Shown piece by piece: positions 8,829 through 16,578 of a DNA stretch of 41,184 bases; the first letter of the stretch is position 1; each line of letters opens with the position of its first letter. The translations under genes and the position numbers were made by a program. Location of the stretch: positions 1 through 41,184 of the forward strand of contig JANQHB010000034.1 in the NCBI GenBank assembly GCA_028277225.1, written 5' to 3'. The DNA comes from Chlorobium sp. Its GTDB lineage: Bacteria > Bacteroidota > Chlorobiia > Chlorobiales > Chlorobiaceae. Below the pieces are notes generated by a model, which worked only from the letters and a program-made list of their open reading frames with translations, made no database searches and had not been told where the DNA came from.

Positions 8829-8873
8829 CGGGTGGCAGAGCGATCCGCTCCCGGTCCAGCAGACCGTCACCCG
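8829..8873 (-). promoter_or_regulatory. Three-way-junction element in the hisS leader
   Basis: A 45-nt segment can fold into a perfect three-way junction with no mismatch. P1 pairs 8829-8834 with 8868-8873 (CGGGTG/CACCCG). P2 pairs 8838-8842 with 8846-8850 (GAGCG/CGCTC, 3-nt loop). P3 pairs 8852-8856 with 8862-8866 (CGGTC/GACCG, 5-nt loop). It begins 8 nt after the stop of the EIIA gene and ends 72 nt before the hisS ATG. Pairing is equally possible on both strands. It might be a leader regulator of hisS or a processing site; it is not recognised as any known RNA family. Confidence 0.5.
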
Positions 8874-8881
8874 ACAGGAGT

Positions 8882-9352
8882 TTATATCTGCGGCAAATCC
8901 TTTTCTTCTTCGCTGAACAAATCAAGAACACTTGCCGTATCATTTGCAGCAAGCAGCCTGTCCCTGAAAGCAGAACGTCCGGCAAGCCTGGTTATACGGC
9001 CAAGAAGTTTCAGATGCTCTGAAAGCATTTCCTCAGGTGTGGCAAGAAAAAAAACAATCTGGACAGGCTCGTTGTCAATAGCATCAAAATCGACACCTTC
9101 TTTCAGCGTCGCCAGAGCCAGAACCGGTTTGGAAACAGCCTCGGTCTTCGCATGGGGCAACGCTATCCGCTTACCTATTCCTGTCGACATCTCTTTTTCT
9201 CGCCTGAGCACATCCTGCCGCAGTTTCTTGAGGCTTTTGACCCCCGGATGCGAGCCTGCTATAAGAAGCATCTTTTCTATAACCTGGGATTTTGTTCCTG
9301 CCTCAAGATGCAGTTCGATGTATGTACCGGATAGCAGACCTTCGATCTTCAT
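8882..9352 (-). CDS. PTS EIIA-type protein (PtsN-like, fructose/nitrogen family)
   Basis: This is a 156-residue EIIA-2 domain protein. The phosphoacceptor His lies in GIGKRIALPHAKTEAV (His67 from the chosen start), exactly the PtsN pattern. The rest follows the fold, including PVQIVFFLATPEE and LLGRITRL. No sugar permease is nearby, so a regulatory role, as for EIIA-Ntr (potassium transport, stress or phosphotransfer signalling), is more likely than sugar uptake; this is inference. The ATG at 9350-9352 is preferred over an in-frame TTG four codons upstream, because AGG lies at a usable distance from the ATG but abuts the TTG. It sits between cdsA and hisS. Confidence 0.88.
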   Translation of the reverse strand: MKIEGLLSGTYIELHLEAGTKSQVIEKMLLIAGSHPGVKSLKKLRQDVLRREKEMSTGIGKRIALPHAKTEAVSKPVLALATLKEGVDFDAIDNEPVQIVFFLATPEEMLSEHLKLLGRITRLAGRSAFRDRLLAANDTASVLDLFSEEEKDLPQI

Positions 9353-9432
9353 TGCAGCAATCAACCTGATTAGTTCGGCACCTGGCCCGTTCCCACATCA
9401 ATCAAAATGACCGATAATATATAAAACATTCC

Positions 9433-10263
9433 CTAGACTCCATTGAGCATACCGAAGAAATATAACATGAGATAGACAAGAGGCGACATGAACATCAGTG
9501 TATCGAAACGGTCAAGAACACCGCCATGGCCCGGGATAAGTGCCGATGAATCCTTTACCCCGGCCTCTCTTTTAAACATTGATTCAACCAGATCGCCGAG
9601 CGGGCTGAAAAGCCCGGTGACAATTCCCGTCAAGAGCACAAAAACCGGTGAAAGGGTGTCGTTGAAAAAAAGATAAACAACTGAACCGGCAATACCGCCA
9701 AAAGAGCCCGAGATATAACCTTCCCAGGTTTTCTGAGGACTGTAGCGCTCAAAAAACTTCTGCCTGAAGAACCTTCTTCCAAAACTTCTCCCTCCGAAAT
9801 ACGCAAGGATATCAGTTGACCAGATACAAATCAGAAGCAGCAGAACAAGAGATGCGCCATATGGCTCGATTGACCTGATCAAAAAAAGCGAACCGAACGA
9901 CATATTCACATAGAGCAGCGCTGTCATTGATGAACCTGTCACAACGACTTTTGAAGCGCTGGTTCTGAACAATTCGACAACCAGCAGCACGAGAAGCATA
10001 CCAGTGAGAAGCAACCACCCGTCAACTCTCTGAAAGAGGAAATTCAACTGCAGGAGGGCCGAAAACAAGAGCAACAAGAAAAGAGGAGAAGGAAAAGATT
10101 TCGAGAGAAGACGATGAAATTCACAGATACCGACAAAAACCAGAATCGTTGAAAAAGCAAAGAAGTACCAGCCTCCCATCGCGTTCAACCATAGAATCAG
10201 CGGAACACCAACGAGCGCTACAGCAATTCTCTGGAGAAGATTTGAAATGCCCGATTCTGACAT
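9433..10263 (-). CDS. cdsA: Phosphatidate cytidylyltransferase
   Basis: This inner-membrane enzyme makes CDP-diacylglycerol from phosphatidic acid and CTP, the branch point of phospholipid synthesis. The 276-residue protein is rich in membrane segments (about seven or eight). It carries the family signature near the C-terminus: the core SMFKREAGVKDSS followed by PGHGGVLDRFD, with the conserved K-R, K-D and the HGG-x-x-DR-x-D acidic residues. The ATG at 10261-10263 is chosen because GAGGGA lies just upstream; an in-frame TTG four codons earlier overlaps that Shine-Dalgarno sequence. It precedes the EIIA gene and follows the CPBP protease gene after 194 bp. Confidence 0.95.
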   Translation of the reverse strand: MSESGISNLLQRIAVALVGVPLILWLNAMGGWYFFAFSTILVFVGICEFHRLLSKSFPSPLFLLLLFSALLQLNFLFQRVDGWLLLTGMLLVLLVVELFRTSASKVVVTGSSMTALLYVNMSFGSLFLIRSIEPYGASLVLLLLICIWSTDILAYFGGRSFGRRFFRQKFFERYSPQKTWEGYISGSFGGIAGSVVYLFFNDTLSPVFVLLTGIVTGLFSPLGDLVESMFKREAGVKDSSALIPGHGGVLDRFDTLMFMSPLVYLMLYFFGMLNGV

Positions 10264-10417
10264 TGGTTCCCTCAATTTTCATTCCCGGATTATCCATTGC
10301 TTTCACCATCAATGCGCAGAAATGCACATACCAACCGGGTGCTCAAGCTACAAAAAAACACGTACATTCTGCAGAAGATATCGGTCTGAACCGGGCGTCA
10401 CGACTTTTCGGTATACT

Positions 10418-10430
10418 CGACAATCGCTCA
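10418..10430. repeat. Intergenic motif CGACAATCGCTCA, third copy
   Basis: The same 13-mer occurs at 124-136, 1179-1191 and here, each time just beyond the stop codon of a minus-strand gene (truB, rbfA and the CPBP gene). A related but altered version (CGATCAATCGTTCGCTCA) is at 37661-37678. Nothing else was recognised in the 194-bp gap 10264-10457. Confidence 0.6.
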
Positions 10431-10457
10431 CATCAGAACAGGGCCTGACACATATTC

Positions 10458-11384
10458 TCATGAAAAAATATTCCTGAACTTCTTCATGGCCAGGATAAAC
10501 AGCAGAATTGATACTGTTGTCAGAACAATCATCATCCATCCTTCAAAGCTGTTTCCGGCATTCGCGCCGCCAATCGCCCTGGAATCCTCACGCTGAAACT
10601 GAAGAACAACGAGTGACAACAGGTTGTTACTGAAATGAACAGCTATCGGCAGAACAAGACTTTTCGATGTTTCATAGAGATAGCCCAGGAACCATCCCAT
10701 GCAAAAGAGCGGTACAAGATTGGCAGGGCTGAAGTGAAAGAGACCGAAAAGAACACTGGTCAGAAGAATCCCCCTCGCAGGTGAAAGCGATTCGACATAA
10801 TTCCGCTGAATGTAACCCCGGAAAAACAGCTCTTCACAAACTGCAGGCACCAGGGCAACAATGCAGGCTACAACCAGAAACTCCGTAAATGAATCAGCGC
10901 CTGCGAGATAATAAAGAAAATCCTCCTGCTGCCGTGAAGTTTCCAGTATCGCCCGACCGACATCTCCGGCATGATAGAACAGATAATCAATCACCGTCAT
11001 GAGACTGTAGATACAAGGCTGCAGCAGCAAAACACCAAGAAGCGCTATGAGGAGACCTTTTGCAGGGCTTTTCCGGTTGAAACCGAGAAACCTGAAATTG
11101 CTTTGCGAAAAAGGCAGCCTTTCACGGGTATGAATTGATGCCAGGAAAAACACCGGCAGGCCGAGAAAAAAAACCTGTGCCAGAACCTGGACTACCCTGT
11201 ACAACTCCAAAAGGCCTTCGTCGAACTGAGCAGGATTCTCCACATGACCTGTTTCAGGTGCTAACAGGAACATAAGAGAGCCCCCCATAAGGGGATAAAG
11301 GAGCAAAACAAGAAACAGAACAATGCTAGTCCAGTAGAAAAGAACTTTTTTATTATCCAAAAAGTGCATAGCTCGCTTCATCAA
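10458..11384 (-). CDS. CPBP-family intramembrane metalloprotease
   Basis: This is a polytopic membrane protein of 308 residues with about seven or eight hydrophobic segments. It contains the Abi/CPBP (CAAX protease-like) motifs. Motif 1 is CEELFFRGYIQ (EExxxR, about residue 180), motif 2 is FGLFHFSPAN with a conserved His (about 215), and motif 3 is AVHFSNN with another His (about 247). These residues would coordinate a catalytic metal within the membrane. The substrates of bacterial members are mostly unknown; roles in peptide processing or self-immunity are documented for some. It reads divergently from the LPS cluster at 11655, and an extended -10 promoter lies 30 bp upstream. Confidence 0.88.
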   Translation of the reverse strand: MMKRAMHFLDNKKVLFYWTSIVLFLVLLLYPLMGGSLMFLLAPETGHVENPAQFDEGLLELYRVVQVLAQVFFLGLPVFFLASIHTRERLPFSQSNFRFLGFNRKSPAKGLLIALLGVLLLQPCIYSLMTVIDYLFYHAGDVGRAILETSRQQEDFLYYLAGADSFTEFLVVACIVALVPAVCEELFFRGYIQRNYVESLSPARGILLTSVLFGLFHFSPANLVPLFCMGWFLGYLYETSKSLVLPIAVHFSNNLLSLVVLQFQREDSRAIGGANAGNSFEGWMMIVLTTVSILLFILAMKKFRNIFS

Positions 11385-11413
11385 GTCATAACGTTTAGTA
11401 TGTTATTTAAGCT

Positions 11414-11422
11414 ATTATAGCA
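11414..11422 (-). promoter_or_regulatory. Extended -10 promoter of the CPBP gene
   Basis: The minus strand reads TGCTATAAT, a perfect TATAAT with an upstream TG one base away. This extended -10 form can compensate for a weak -35, and no good -35 is seen. It lies about 30 bp before the ATG at 11384. Confidence 0.5.
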
Positions 11423-11445
11423 TCAAGATTGGTTGCTTGCAGTTA

Positions 11446-11457
11446 TTGCAGCTGCAA
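11446..11457. promoter_or_regulatory. 12-bp palindrome TTGCAGCTGCAA in the divergent region
   Basis: This perfect palindrome lies in the 270-bp divergent gap (11385-11654) between the CPBP gene and the LPS cluster, just upstream of the CPBP -35 window. It could be an operator, but no regulator is identified and a single site is weak evidence. No other structure or gene is supported in the gap; an open frame starting at 11433 is discussed with the ligase gene. Confidence 0.25.
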
Positions 11458-11654
11458 AACCAATAGAGCCATTCATAGTTTTTTCCCTTACTTTCCTATC
11501 GTACAGTCTTATCGCTGCAAGACCTGGGCCTGTCACCCTTTCAACTTTGAACAACACATATGACCGATGCTTTTTCAGCCTGGATTCCATCATTATCCAG
11601 CATCATGATACAACCTCACTAACAAATAGACTTTTTGTTTTTTTACTATCGCAA

Positions 11655-12860
11655 ATGGATATCATGAACCCCCCAAAAAAAAGGCTTTCTGAAGTAGCAT
11701 CATACCTGATGATGGCTTTGGGCCTTGTGCTTCCCCTTTCTGTTGCCGCAAGCTACTTTATCTTATTGCTCATCCTGCTGATCTGGATACTGAGAAATGA
11801 TTTCAGAAACGACTGGATACAACTGAAAAACAATCCCGTAGCACTTTCGGTGATCGCGTTTTTTCTCATACACATTATCGGGCTTCTATGGACATCCGAT
11901 ATCAAGAACGGAATATATGTACTAAAAAAAGAATCCCTCCTCCTTCTGTTGCCGCTTCTCATGCTTTTTGCAAAAAAGGAACACATCAACCTCTACATCA
12001 ATACATTTCTTGTCGCTATGACGGCAAGCGTAATTCTGTCTTTAGGAATCTGGCTCAATGCGATACCACCCGTTTTTGGGATCGATCCTGAAAATCCCAC
12101 CCCTTTCATGACCCATATATCCTATAATCCATACCTGACCATTACAATTTATCTCGTGTTGTACCGCCTGTTTATCGAACCGGATCAAAGACTAACGGCG
12201 AGGTTCCTCTATACTGCACTGGCGTTCATGATGACCTTCAACATGTTCATAACCATAGGTCGGGCAGGGCAGATCATGTTTTTTGCTATGATCGGCATTG
12301 TTTTCTTTCAGTTCTTCCATAAACAAACTTTGAAAGCGGTTATCTTTTCGATTCTGAGTATCACTTTCGTTTTTCTTCTCTCTTATAACACAAGCGAAGT
12401 GTTTCGTTACAGAGTAAATAAAGCGGCAGACGAGATCAGGATGTATAATGAGAACAAGGAAACAAATGTGGGCCTCAGAATAGCTTTCAGTGCCAACTCA
12501 TTCGAAATTATCCGCAAGCACCCCTTCATCGGTGTTGGAACAGGAGACTTCAGCATTGAGTACGAAAAAATCAATGCGCAAAATACACCTGAGCTACCTG
12601 CTCCATCACAACCACATAACATGTATGTACTCACACTTGTGCAATTTGGGGTCTTCGGCCTACTTTCCCTCACTGCCATACTTTATAGCCAGATACGTCA
12701 GGCAATGAAATCAGGGAATCATCTGCAGAAACACCTCGGAATAACCCTTCCTCTTCTATTTGCACTGATCATGCTCAGTGACAGTTATTTACGGGGCCAT
12801 TTCACAACCATGCTCTTCGTCTATTTAAGCTCGTTCCTGTACAGTGACTATAAAACCTGA
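11655..12860 (+). CDS. O-antigen ligase / Wzy_C-family membrane protein
   Basis: This is a 401-residue polytopic protein with about ten or more hydrophobic segments. It has the Wzy_C pattern in its large periplasmic loop: IGRAGQ, then GLRIAFSANSFEIIRKHPF, GVGTGDFSIEY (about residue 292) and SQPHNMY (about 320). The conserved Arg and His residues of WaaL ligases and Wzy polymerases fall in these stretches. WaaL joins O-antigen or polymer to lipid A-core on the periplasmic face. A ligase is favoured because core-type GT9 and GT2 genes follow directly, but a polymerase is not excluded. The frame is open 74 codons upstream; that part is not hydrophobic and looks non-coding, so the Met at 11655 (or 11664) is taken. 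Shine-Dalgarno support is weak. Confidence 0.85.
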   Translation: MDIMNPPKKRLSEVASYLMMALGLVLPLSVAASYFILLLILLIWILRNDFRNDWIQLKNNPVALSVIAFFLIHIIGLLWTSDIKNGIYVLKKESLLLLLPLLMLFAKKEHINLYINTFLVAMTASVILSLGIWLNAIPPVFGIDPENPTPFMTHISYNPYLTITIYLVLYRLFIEPDQRLTARFLYTALAFMMTFNMFITIGRAGQIMFFAMIGIVFFQFFHKQTLKAVIFSILSITFVFLLSYNTSEVFRYRVNKAADEIRMYNENKETNVGLRIAFSANSFEIIRKHPFIGVGTGDFSIEYEKINAQNTPELPAPSQPHNMYVLTLVQFGVFGLLSLTAILYSQIRQAMKSGNHLQKHLGITLPLLFALIMLSDSYLRGHFTTMLFVYLSSFLYSDYKT

Positions 12861-13926
12861 AAAAATCAGCAGGATTCTTGTCATCATTCAACGGTATAAC
12901 GGGGATGTCTTTCTTGGTTCTCCACTCATCGACTCTTTGAAGACAACCTGCAAGAATGCTCGAATCGACCTTCTCGTTAATGAGGACACGCTGCCAATTG
13001 CACGAACAATTCAGCATATAAACGATGTCTATACCTTCTCATACCGAAACAGGACGAGGAGCACGCTTTCTCTTCTCACGAAAATATACAGGCGCTACGA
13101 TATCGGAATCAGTCTGACCGCAAGTGACAGGAGCGTTCTTTTTGCAGTCCTCGGGGGGAGCATCTCAATAAGCGCAATCGATGCAACCGGCTCCAGGTCA
13201 TGGTGGAAAAAAATCTTACTGAATGGCAATTATGTGTTCGATACCTCAAAACATGTCGTTATAAACAACACAAGGAGTCTTGCCTTTCTGGGAAACAGCC
13301 TCCCAAAAATTACCGTTACTGCCGGATATTTCCCCGAAAAAGAAGCCCTCATTGTCAAACGACTTGAGAAAACGGGCATCCGTGACTTCATCATATTCCA
13401 TCCATCCGCTCAATACAACTACAAAATATATCCCGCACACCTGAGAACGAAATTACTTGAATTGCTGAATACACTCGACATCCCGATCATTGTCACAGGA
13501 GGAAAAAGCGATATCGATGCCACGATCAAACGCGAGTTGCCCAGCCTTTCGAATGTTTATGATTTTATCGGTGAGACATCTTTGGAGGAATTGATTGCCC
13601 TGAGTAATTTATCGCTGGCCTATATTGGAAACGACACGATGAACATGCATATCGCAGCAGCCCAGAACAAGAGAATTTTTGCAATTTTCGGGCCGACCAT
13701 ACTTAAAACTTGGTCTCCATGGGCGAATGATCTGCAGAAATGCGCCGTTTCCGACATGCCGCTGCAAACGTATGGCAACGTGACGATCTTTCAGGCAAAC
13801 ATGCCCTGCGTTGCTTGCGGCCTTGCGGGTTGTGACGACAAGAACGGCCCGAGTGACTGTCTCTCCAACATCGATCCTGTCACTATCTTCAACCAAATAG
13901 CACAGTGGCTGAAAACATTTCAGTAA
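12844..13926 (+). CDS. GT9-family glycosyltransferase (heptosyltransferase-like)
   Basis: This 360-residue GT-B enzyme is of the ADP-heptose:LPS heptosyltransferase family. Landmarks are the N-terminal RILVIIQRYNGDVFLGSPLIDSL, the mid-protein IIFHPSAQYNYKIYP (the donor-side strand, usually HPGA), and the C-terminal YIGNDTMNMHIAAAQNKRIFAIFGPT, the usual nucleotide-sugar site. A Cys-containing C-terminus (CVACGLAGC) is common in this family. It probably adds heptose or a related sugar to the LPS core in the cytoplasm. It starts with GTG at 12844, overlapping the ligase gene by 17 nt, which implies translational coupling. Confidence 0.88.
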   Translation: MTIKPEKISRILVIIQRYNGDVFLGSPLIDSLKTTCKNARIDLLVNEDTLPIARTIQHINDVYTFSYRNRTRSTLSLLTKIYRRYDIGISLTASDRSVLFAVLGGSISISAIDATGSRSWWKKILLNGNYVFDTSKHVVINNTRSLAFLGNSLPKITVTAGYFPEKEALIVKRLEKTGIRDFIIFHPSAQYNYKIYPAHLRTKLLELLNTLDIPIIVTGGKSDIDATIKRELPSLSNVYDFIGETSLEELIALSNLSLAYIGNDTMNMHIAAAQNKRIFAIFGPTILKTWSPWANDLQKCAVSDMPLQTYGNVTIFQANMPCVACGLAGCDDKNGPSDCLSNIDPVTIFNQIAQWLKTFQ

Positions 13927-14663
13927 CCATACTCACGAAAAATTCTGAAAAGCACCTCAGGGAGTGTTTGCACGCTCTCCGCTCTTTCAATGAAGTACTT
14001 GTCCTGGATAACGGCTCAACCGACAATTCACTGGAGATCGCCGGGAGCTTCCCTAACGTGAAGGTTATCGAGCATGAGTTCATCGGGTTCGGTCCGCTCA
14101 AAAGACTCGCCGCCCGGGAAGCGTCAAACGACTGGATTTTCTCCATCGACAGCGACGAGATCATGACCGAAGAACTCGCTGATGAAATACAACATCTCCA
14201 GCTCGAAAAAAATACTGTCTACTCGGTAAACAGAAATAATTATTACCACCATGAAAAAATAACCTGCTGCGGATGGGCCAACGACCGGGTCAACAGACTT
14301 TTCAACAGGCAGAAAACAGGATTTGACGACAAACTGGTTCATGAATCCGTCATGACCGACACCAGCGTACAGATAAAAAAATTACGCGGCTCATTGAATC
14401 ATTTTACCTTTGACGACGCCTCTCACCTGATAGAAAAGATGGACCGCTATTCGTCCCTGTGGGCCAACGAAAACAGGGGAAAAAAGAAATCCTCACCGTT
14501 CAAAGCATTCCTCAGGGGGACGTTTACTTTTTTCAAATCCTATATTCTGCAAAAAGGCTTTCTTTCCGGCGCCAGTGGCCTTGTCATCTCCATATCCCAT
14601 GCAAATGGATCGTTTTACAAGTATATGAAACTCTATGAAGCCAACACCCGCAATAACCTGTAG
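13905..14663 (+). CDS. GT2 glycosyltransferase, WaaE/KdtX-like
   Basis: This 252-residue protein has a GT-A fold: SVTILTKNSEKHLRECLHAL at the start, VLVLDNGSTDNS (nucleotide binding) and IFSIDSDEIMTEEL (a DxD-type motif) by about residue 95. The C-terminal half, with DKLVHESV, LNHFTFDDASHLIEKMDRY and SGASGLVISI, fits the WaaE/KdtX family, which adds a beta-linked glucose to the LPS inner core in other bacteria. The acceptor here is inferred. The start is GTG, overlapping the preceding gene by 22 nt. Confidence 0.87.
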   Translation: MAENISVTILTKNSEKHLRECLHALRSFNEVLVLDNGSTDNSLEIAGSFPNVKVIEHEFIGFGPLKRLAAREASNDWIFSIDSDEIMTEELADEIQHLQLEKNTVYSVNRNNYYHHEKITCCGWANDRVNRLFNRQKTGFDDKLVHESVMTDTSVQIKKLRGSLNHFTFDDASHLIEKMDRYSSLWANENRGKKKSSPFKAFLRGTFTFFKSYILQKGFLSGASGLVISISHANGSFYKYMKLYEANTRNNL

Positions 14664-15444
14664 CCTGATCATAACCACCTACAATCGACCCGCAGCTCTC
14701 GACCTGGTCCTGAAAAGTGCGGCCTGTCAGTCCGTGCTTCCGAACGATATCATTGTCGCCGACGACGGCAGCTCAAGCGAAACAAAAACAATCGTCGATC
14801 ATTTTTCCTCAGCATCACCCAACCCTGTCATTCATTCCTGGCATGAGGACAAGGGCTTCAGGCTGGCTGCATCGAGAAACAGGGCGATCGCTCTTTCCAG
14901 AAACAGCTATATCATCCTCGTAGACGGGGATATGGTCCTGCATCGTCATTTCATCCTTGATCACCTTGCATCGGCCAGGCACAGTCAATTCATACAGGGC
15001 TCAAGAGTACTTCTTTCCCAAAAAACAACGGATAGAATCCTTTCAGACAGAAAAACCGACATCACCCTGTTTGAGAAAGGCCTCAGAAACAGGGCAAACG
15101 CCATATACAGCCGTCACCTTTCAGCACTGTTTTCAAAACAGAAAAACACCCTGCATGGAATTCGGGGATGCAATATGTCTTTTTTTCGTGATGACTGTAT
15201 AGCAATCAACGGCTTCAATGAAGACTTCAACGGATGGGGCAGAGAGGACAGCGAATTTGTTGCAAGATTTTTCAATAATGCCGGTCATCGCCTTACGCTT
15301 AAATTCCATGCGATCGGCTGCCATCTCTGGCACAAGGAGCATTCAAGGAAATCACTGCCGGAAAATGACGAAATTCTTGACAGAACGATTGCAGGCAGAC
15401 TGAAACGCTGTTCGAACGGAATCGACAAATACCGTGACCAATGA
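14635..15444 (+). CDS. GT2 glycosyltransferase with C-terminal GT7-like domain
   Basis: This 269-residue enzyme begins with CSLIITTYNRPAALDLVL and has IIVADDGSSSET and ILVDGDMVL (a DxD-type metal site). It ends with the segment GFNEDFNGWGREDSEFVAR, typical of the galactosyltransferase-type C-terminal domain (Glyco_transf_7C). That combination is found in chondroitin- or K4-polymerase-like transferases and in several LPS core transferases. The sugar added is not predictable. Its ATG at 14635 overlaps the previous gene by 29 nt, so all four genes from 11655 form one tightly coupled unit. Confidence 0.87.
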   Translation: MKPTPAITCSLIITTYNRPAALDLVLKSAACQSVLPNDIIVADDGSSSETKTIVDHFSSASPNPVIHSWHEDKGFRLAASRNRAIALSRNSYIILVDGDMVLHRHFILDHLASARHSQFIQGSRVLLSQKTTDRILSDRKTDITLFEKGLRNRANAIYSRHLSALFSKQKNTLHGIRGCNMSFFRDDCIAINGFNEDFNGWGREDSEFVARFFNNAGHRLTLKFHAIGCHLWHKEHSRKSLPENDEILDRTIAGRLKRCSNGIDKYRDQ

Positions 15445-15560
15445 CAGATCCGTTTCTCTGCCTGTTCGCTCGGCCATTCATCATCACCTGTTTCAATGCC
15501 GCAAAGAAATGCGGGATGTAATCGTTTTTTAAGAGACATCGAAACCCGGACAGTACAACA

Positions 15561-16532
15561 ATGAAATTGAAAACAATCCTGAGAAAAGGAATGATATATC
15601 CGGTCCGCAACGCCTTAATAAAGGCAAATTACCATCTCGATAACTATAGAGACGTTGTCTGGATCATAGGGGACGGGAGAAGCGGCACAACATGGCTCGG
15701 CGACCTTATCAACCACAAGGGGAAATACCGGCAGCTCTTCGAACCCTTTCATCCTCTTGAAATCGGGACAATGAATTTCATGATACCCTATCTATACATG
15801 AAACCCGGAAAAGAAAACAAGCAGCTTGCTGCAGCTGCACAGGATATTTTCACCGGAAAATTCACACATGAGCGGGTTGATGTCGCAAATTATAAATTTC
15901 ACTATAAAGGGCTTCTGGTAAAAGATATTTTCGCAAACCTTTTTGCATACTGGATACAATCCCTTTACCCGGAAATAAAAATCATTCTGCTTGTCAGGAA
16001 CCCTTTTTCGGTAGCCGTATCGAAATACAATCGAAAAGACTGGTTATGGATCACTGACCCGATAGTGCTCCTTCAACAGCACGACCTCCATATGGATTAT
16101 CTTGAGCCTTTTGATTCTCTTATACGAAAAACAAGCCGTGACGACGATTACATCGCCAGACAGGTTCTCATCTGGTCGATACTGCATTATGTCCCTTTGC
16201 GCCAGTTCGACCAGGGAACGATTCATATCGTTTTTTACGAAGATGTTTATTCCAACCCGGAACAGGCGGTTCAGAAGATAGTCGATTTTATCGGTAAGGA
16301 TACAGACAGAAAAACCGTCCGGCTCAACAAAAACATCATAAGCAAGCCAAGCAAGGTCTCCGGCAAGGAAAGCACGATCATACAACGAACATCACCACTT
16401 ACCTCCTGGAAAAACAGTATCACATCCGGCCAGATCGAGAAAGGAATGAGAATACTGCAGGTATTCGGGTTCGACGGCCTCTATGATGAAAACTCAAAAC
16501 CGGATAGAAGCGTCATTGAAAAGCTTCGTTAA
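15561..16532 (+). CDS. PAPS-dependent sulfotransferase
   Basis: This 323-residue protein has the sulfotransferase P-loop-like 5'-phosphosulfate motif IIGDGRSGTTWLGDLI (about residues 35-50). The 3'-phosphate-binding segment ILLVRNPFSVAVSKYN (about 140-156) contains the Arg and Ser expected of the family. It would transfer sulfate from PAPS to a carbohydrate hydroxyl; the position at the end of a glycosyltransferase cluster makes an LPS or polysaccharide acceptor likely. It lies 116 bp after the preceding gene and converges with the MsbA-like gene (46-bp gap), with no convincing terminator between. Sulfated surface glycans are not a widely described feature of this group. Confidence 0.85.
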   Translation: MKLKTILRKGMIYPVRNALIKANYHLDNYRDVVWIIGDGRSGTTWLGDLINHKGKYRQLFEPFHPLEIGTMNFMIPYLYMKPGKENKQLAAAAQDIFTGKFTHERVDVANYKFHYKGLLVKDIFANLFAYWIQSLYPEIKIILLVRNPFSVAVSKYNRKDWLWITDPIVLLQQHDLHMDYLEPFDSLIRKTSRDDDYIARQVLIWSILHYVPLRQFDQGTIHIVFYEDVYSNPEQAVQKIVDFIGKDTDRKTVRLNKNIISKPSKVSGKESTIIQRTSPLTSWKNSITSGQIEKGMRILQVFGFDGLYDENSKPDRSVIEKLR

Positions 16533-16578
16533 ACCATACACCGACAAATCCGGTAGCAAGAAAATACTCGATAGAGCG

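Noticed and set aside
8757..8870. 38-codon N-terminal extension of HisS
   Set aside because: HisS proteins begin at the SQFRAVKGTRDIFPGE segment; the extension is unlike the family and covers a structured element.
8826..8880. Possible tRNA (GGGTGGCAGAGC resembles a tRNA D-arm region)
   Set aside because: No T-loop GTTCGA-type sequence, anticodon stem or acceptor stem of the right length; the symmetrical short stems fit a three-way junction instead.
11433..11654. N-terminal extension of the O-antigen ligase-like protein
   Set aside because: Residues before the Met at 11655 lack the hydrophobic pattern of the family and overlap the divergent promoter region.
15499..15530. Hairpin CCGCA/TGCGG followed by a T-run as a terminator after 15444
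   Set aside because: Ten bases separate the stem from the T-run, and the stem is only 5 bp; transcription into the sulfotransferase gene is more likely.
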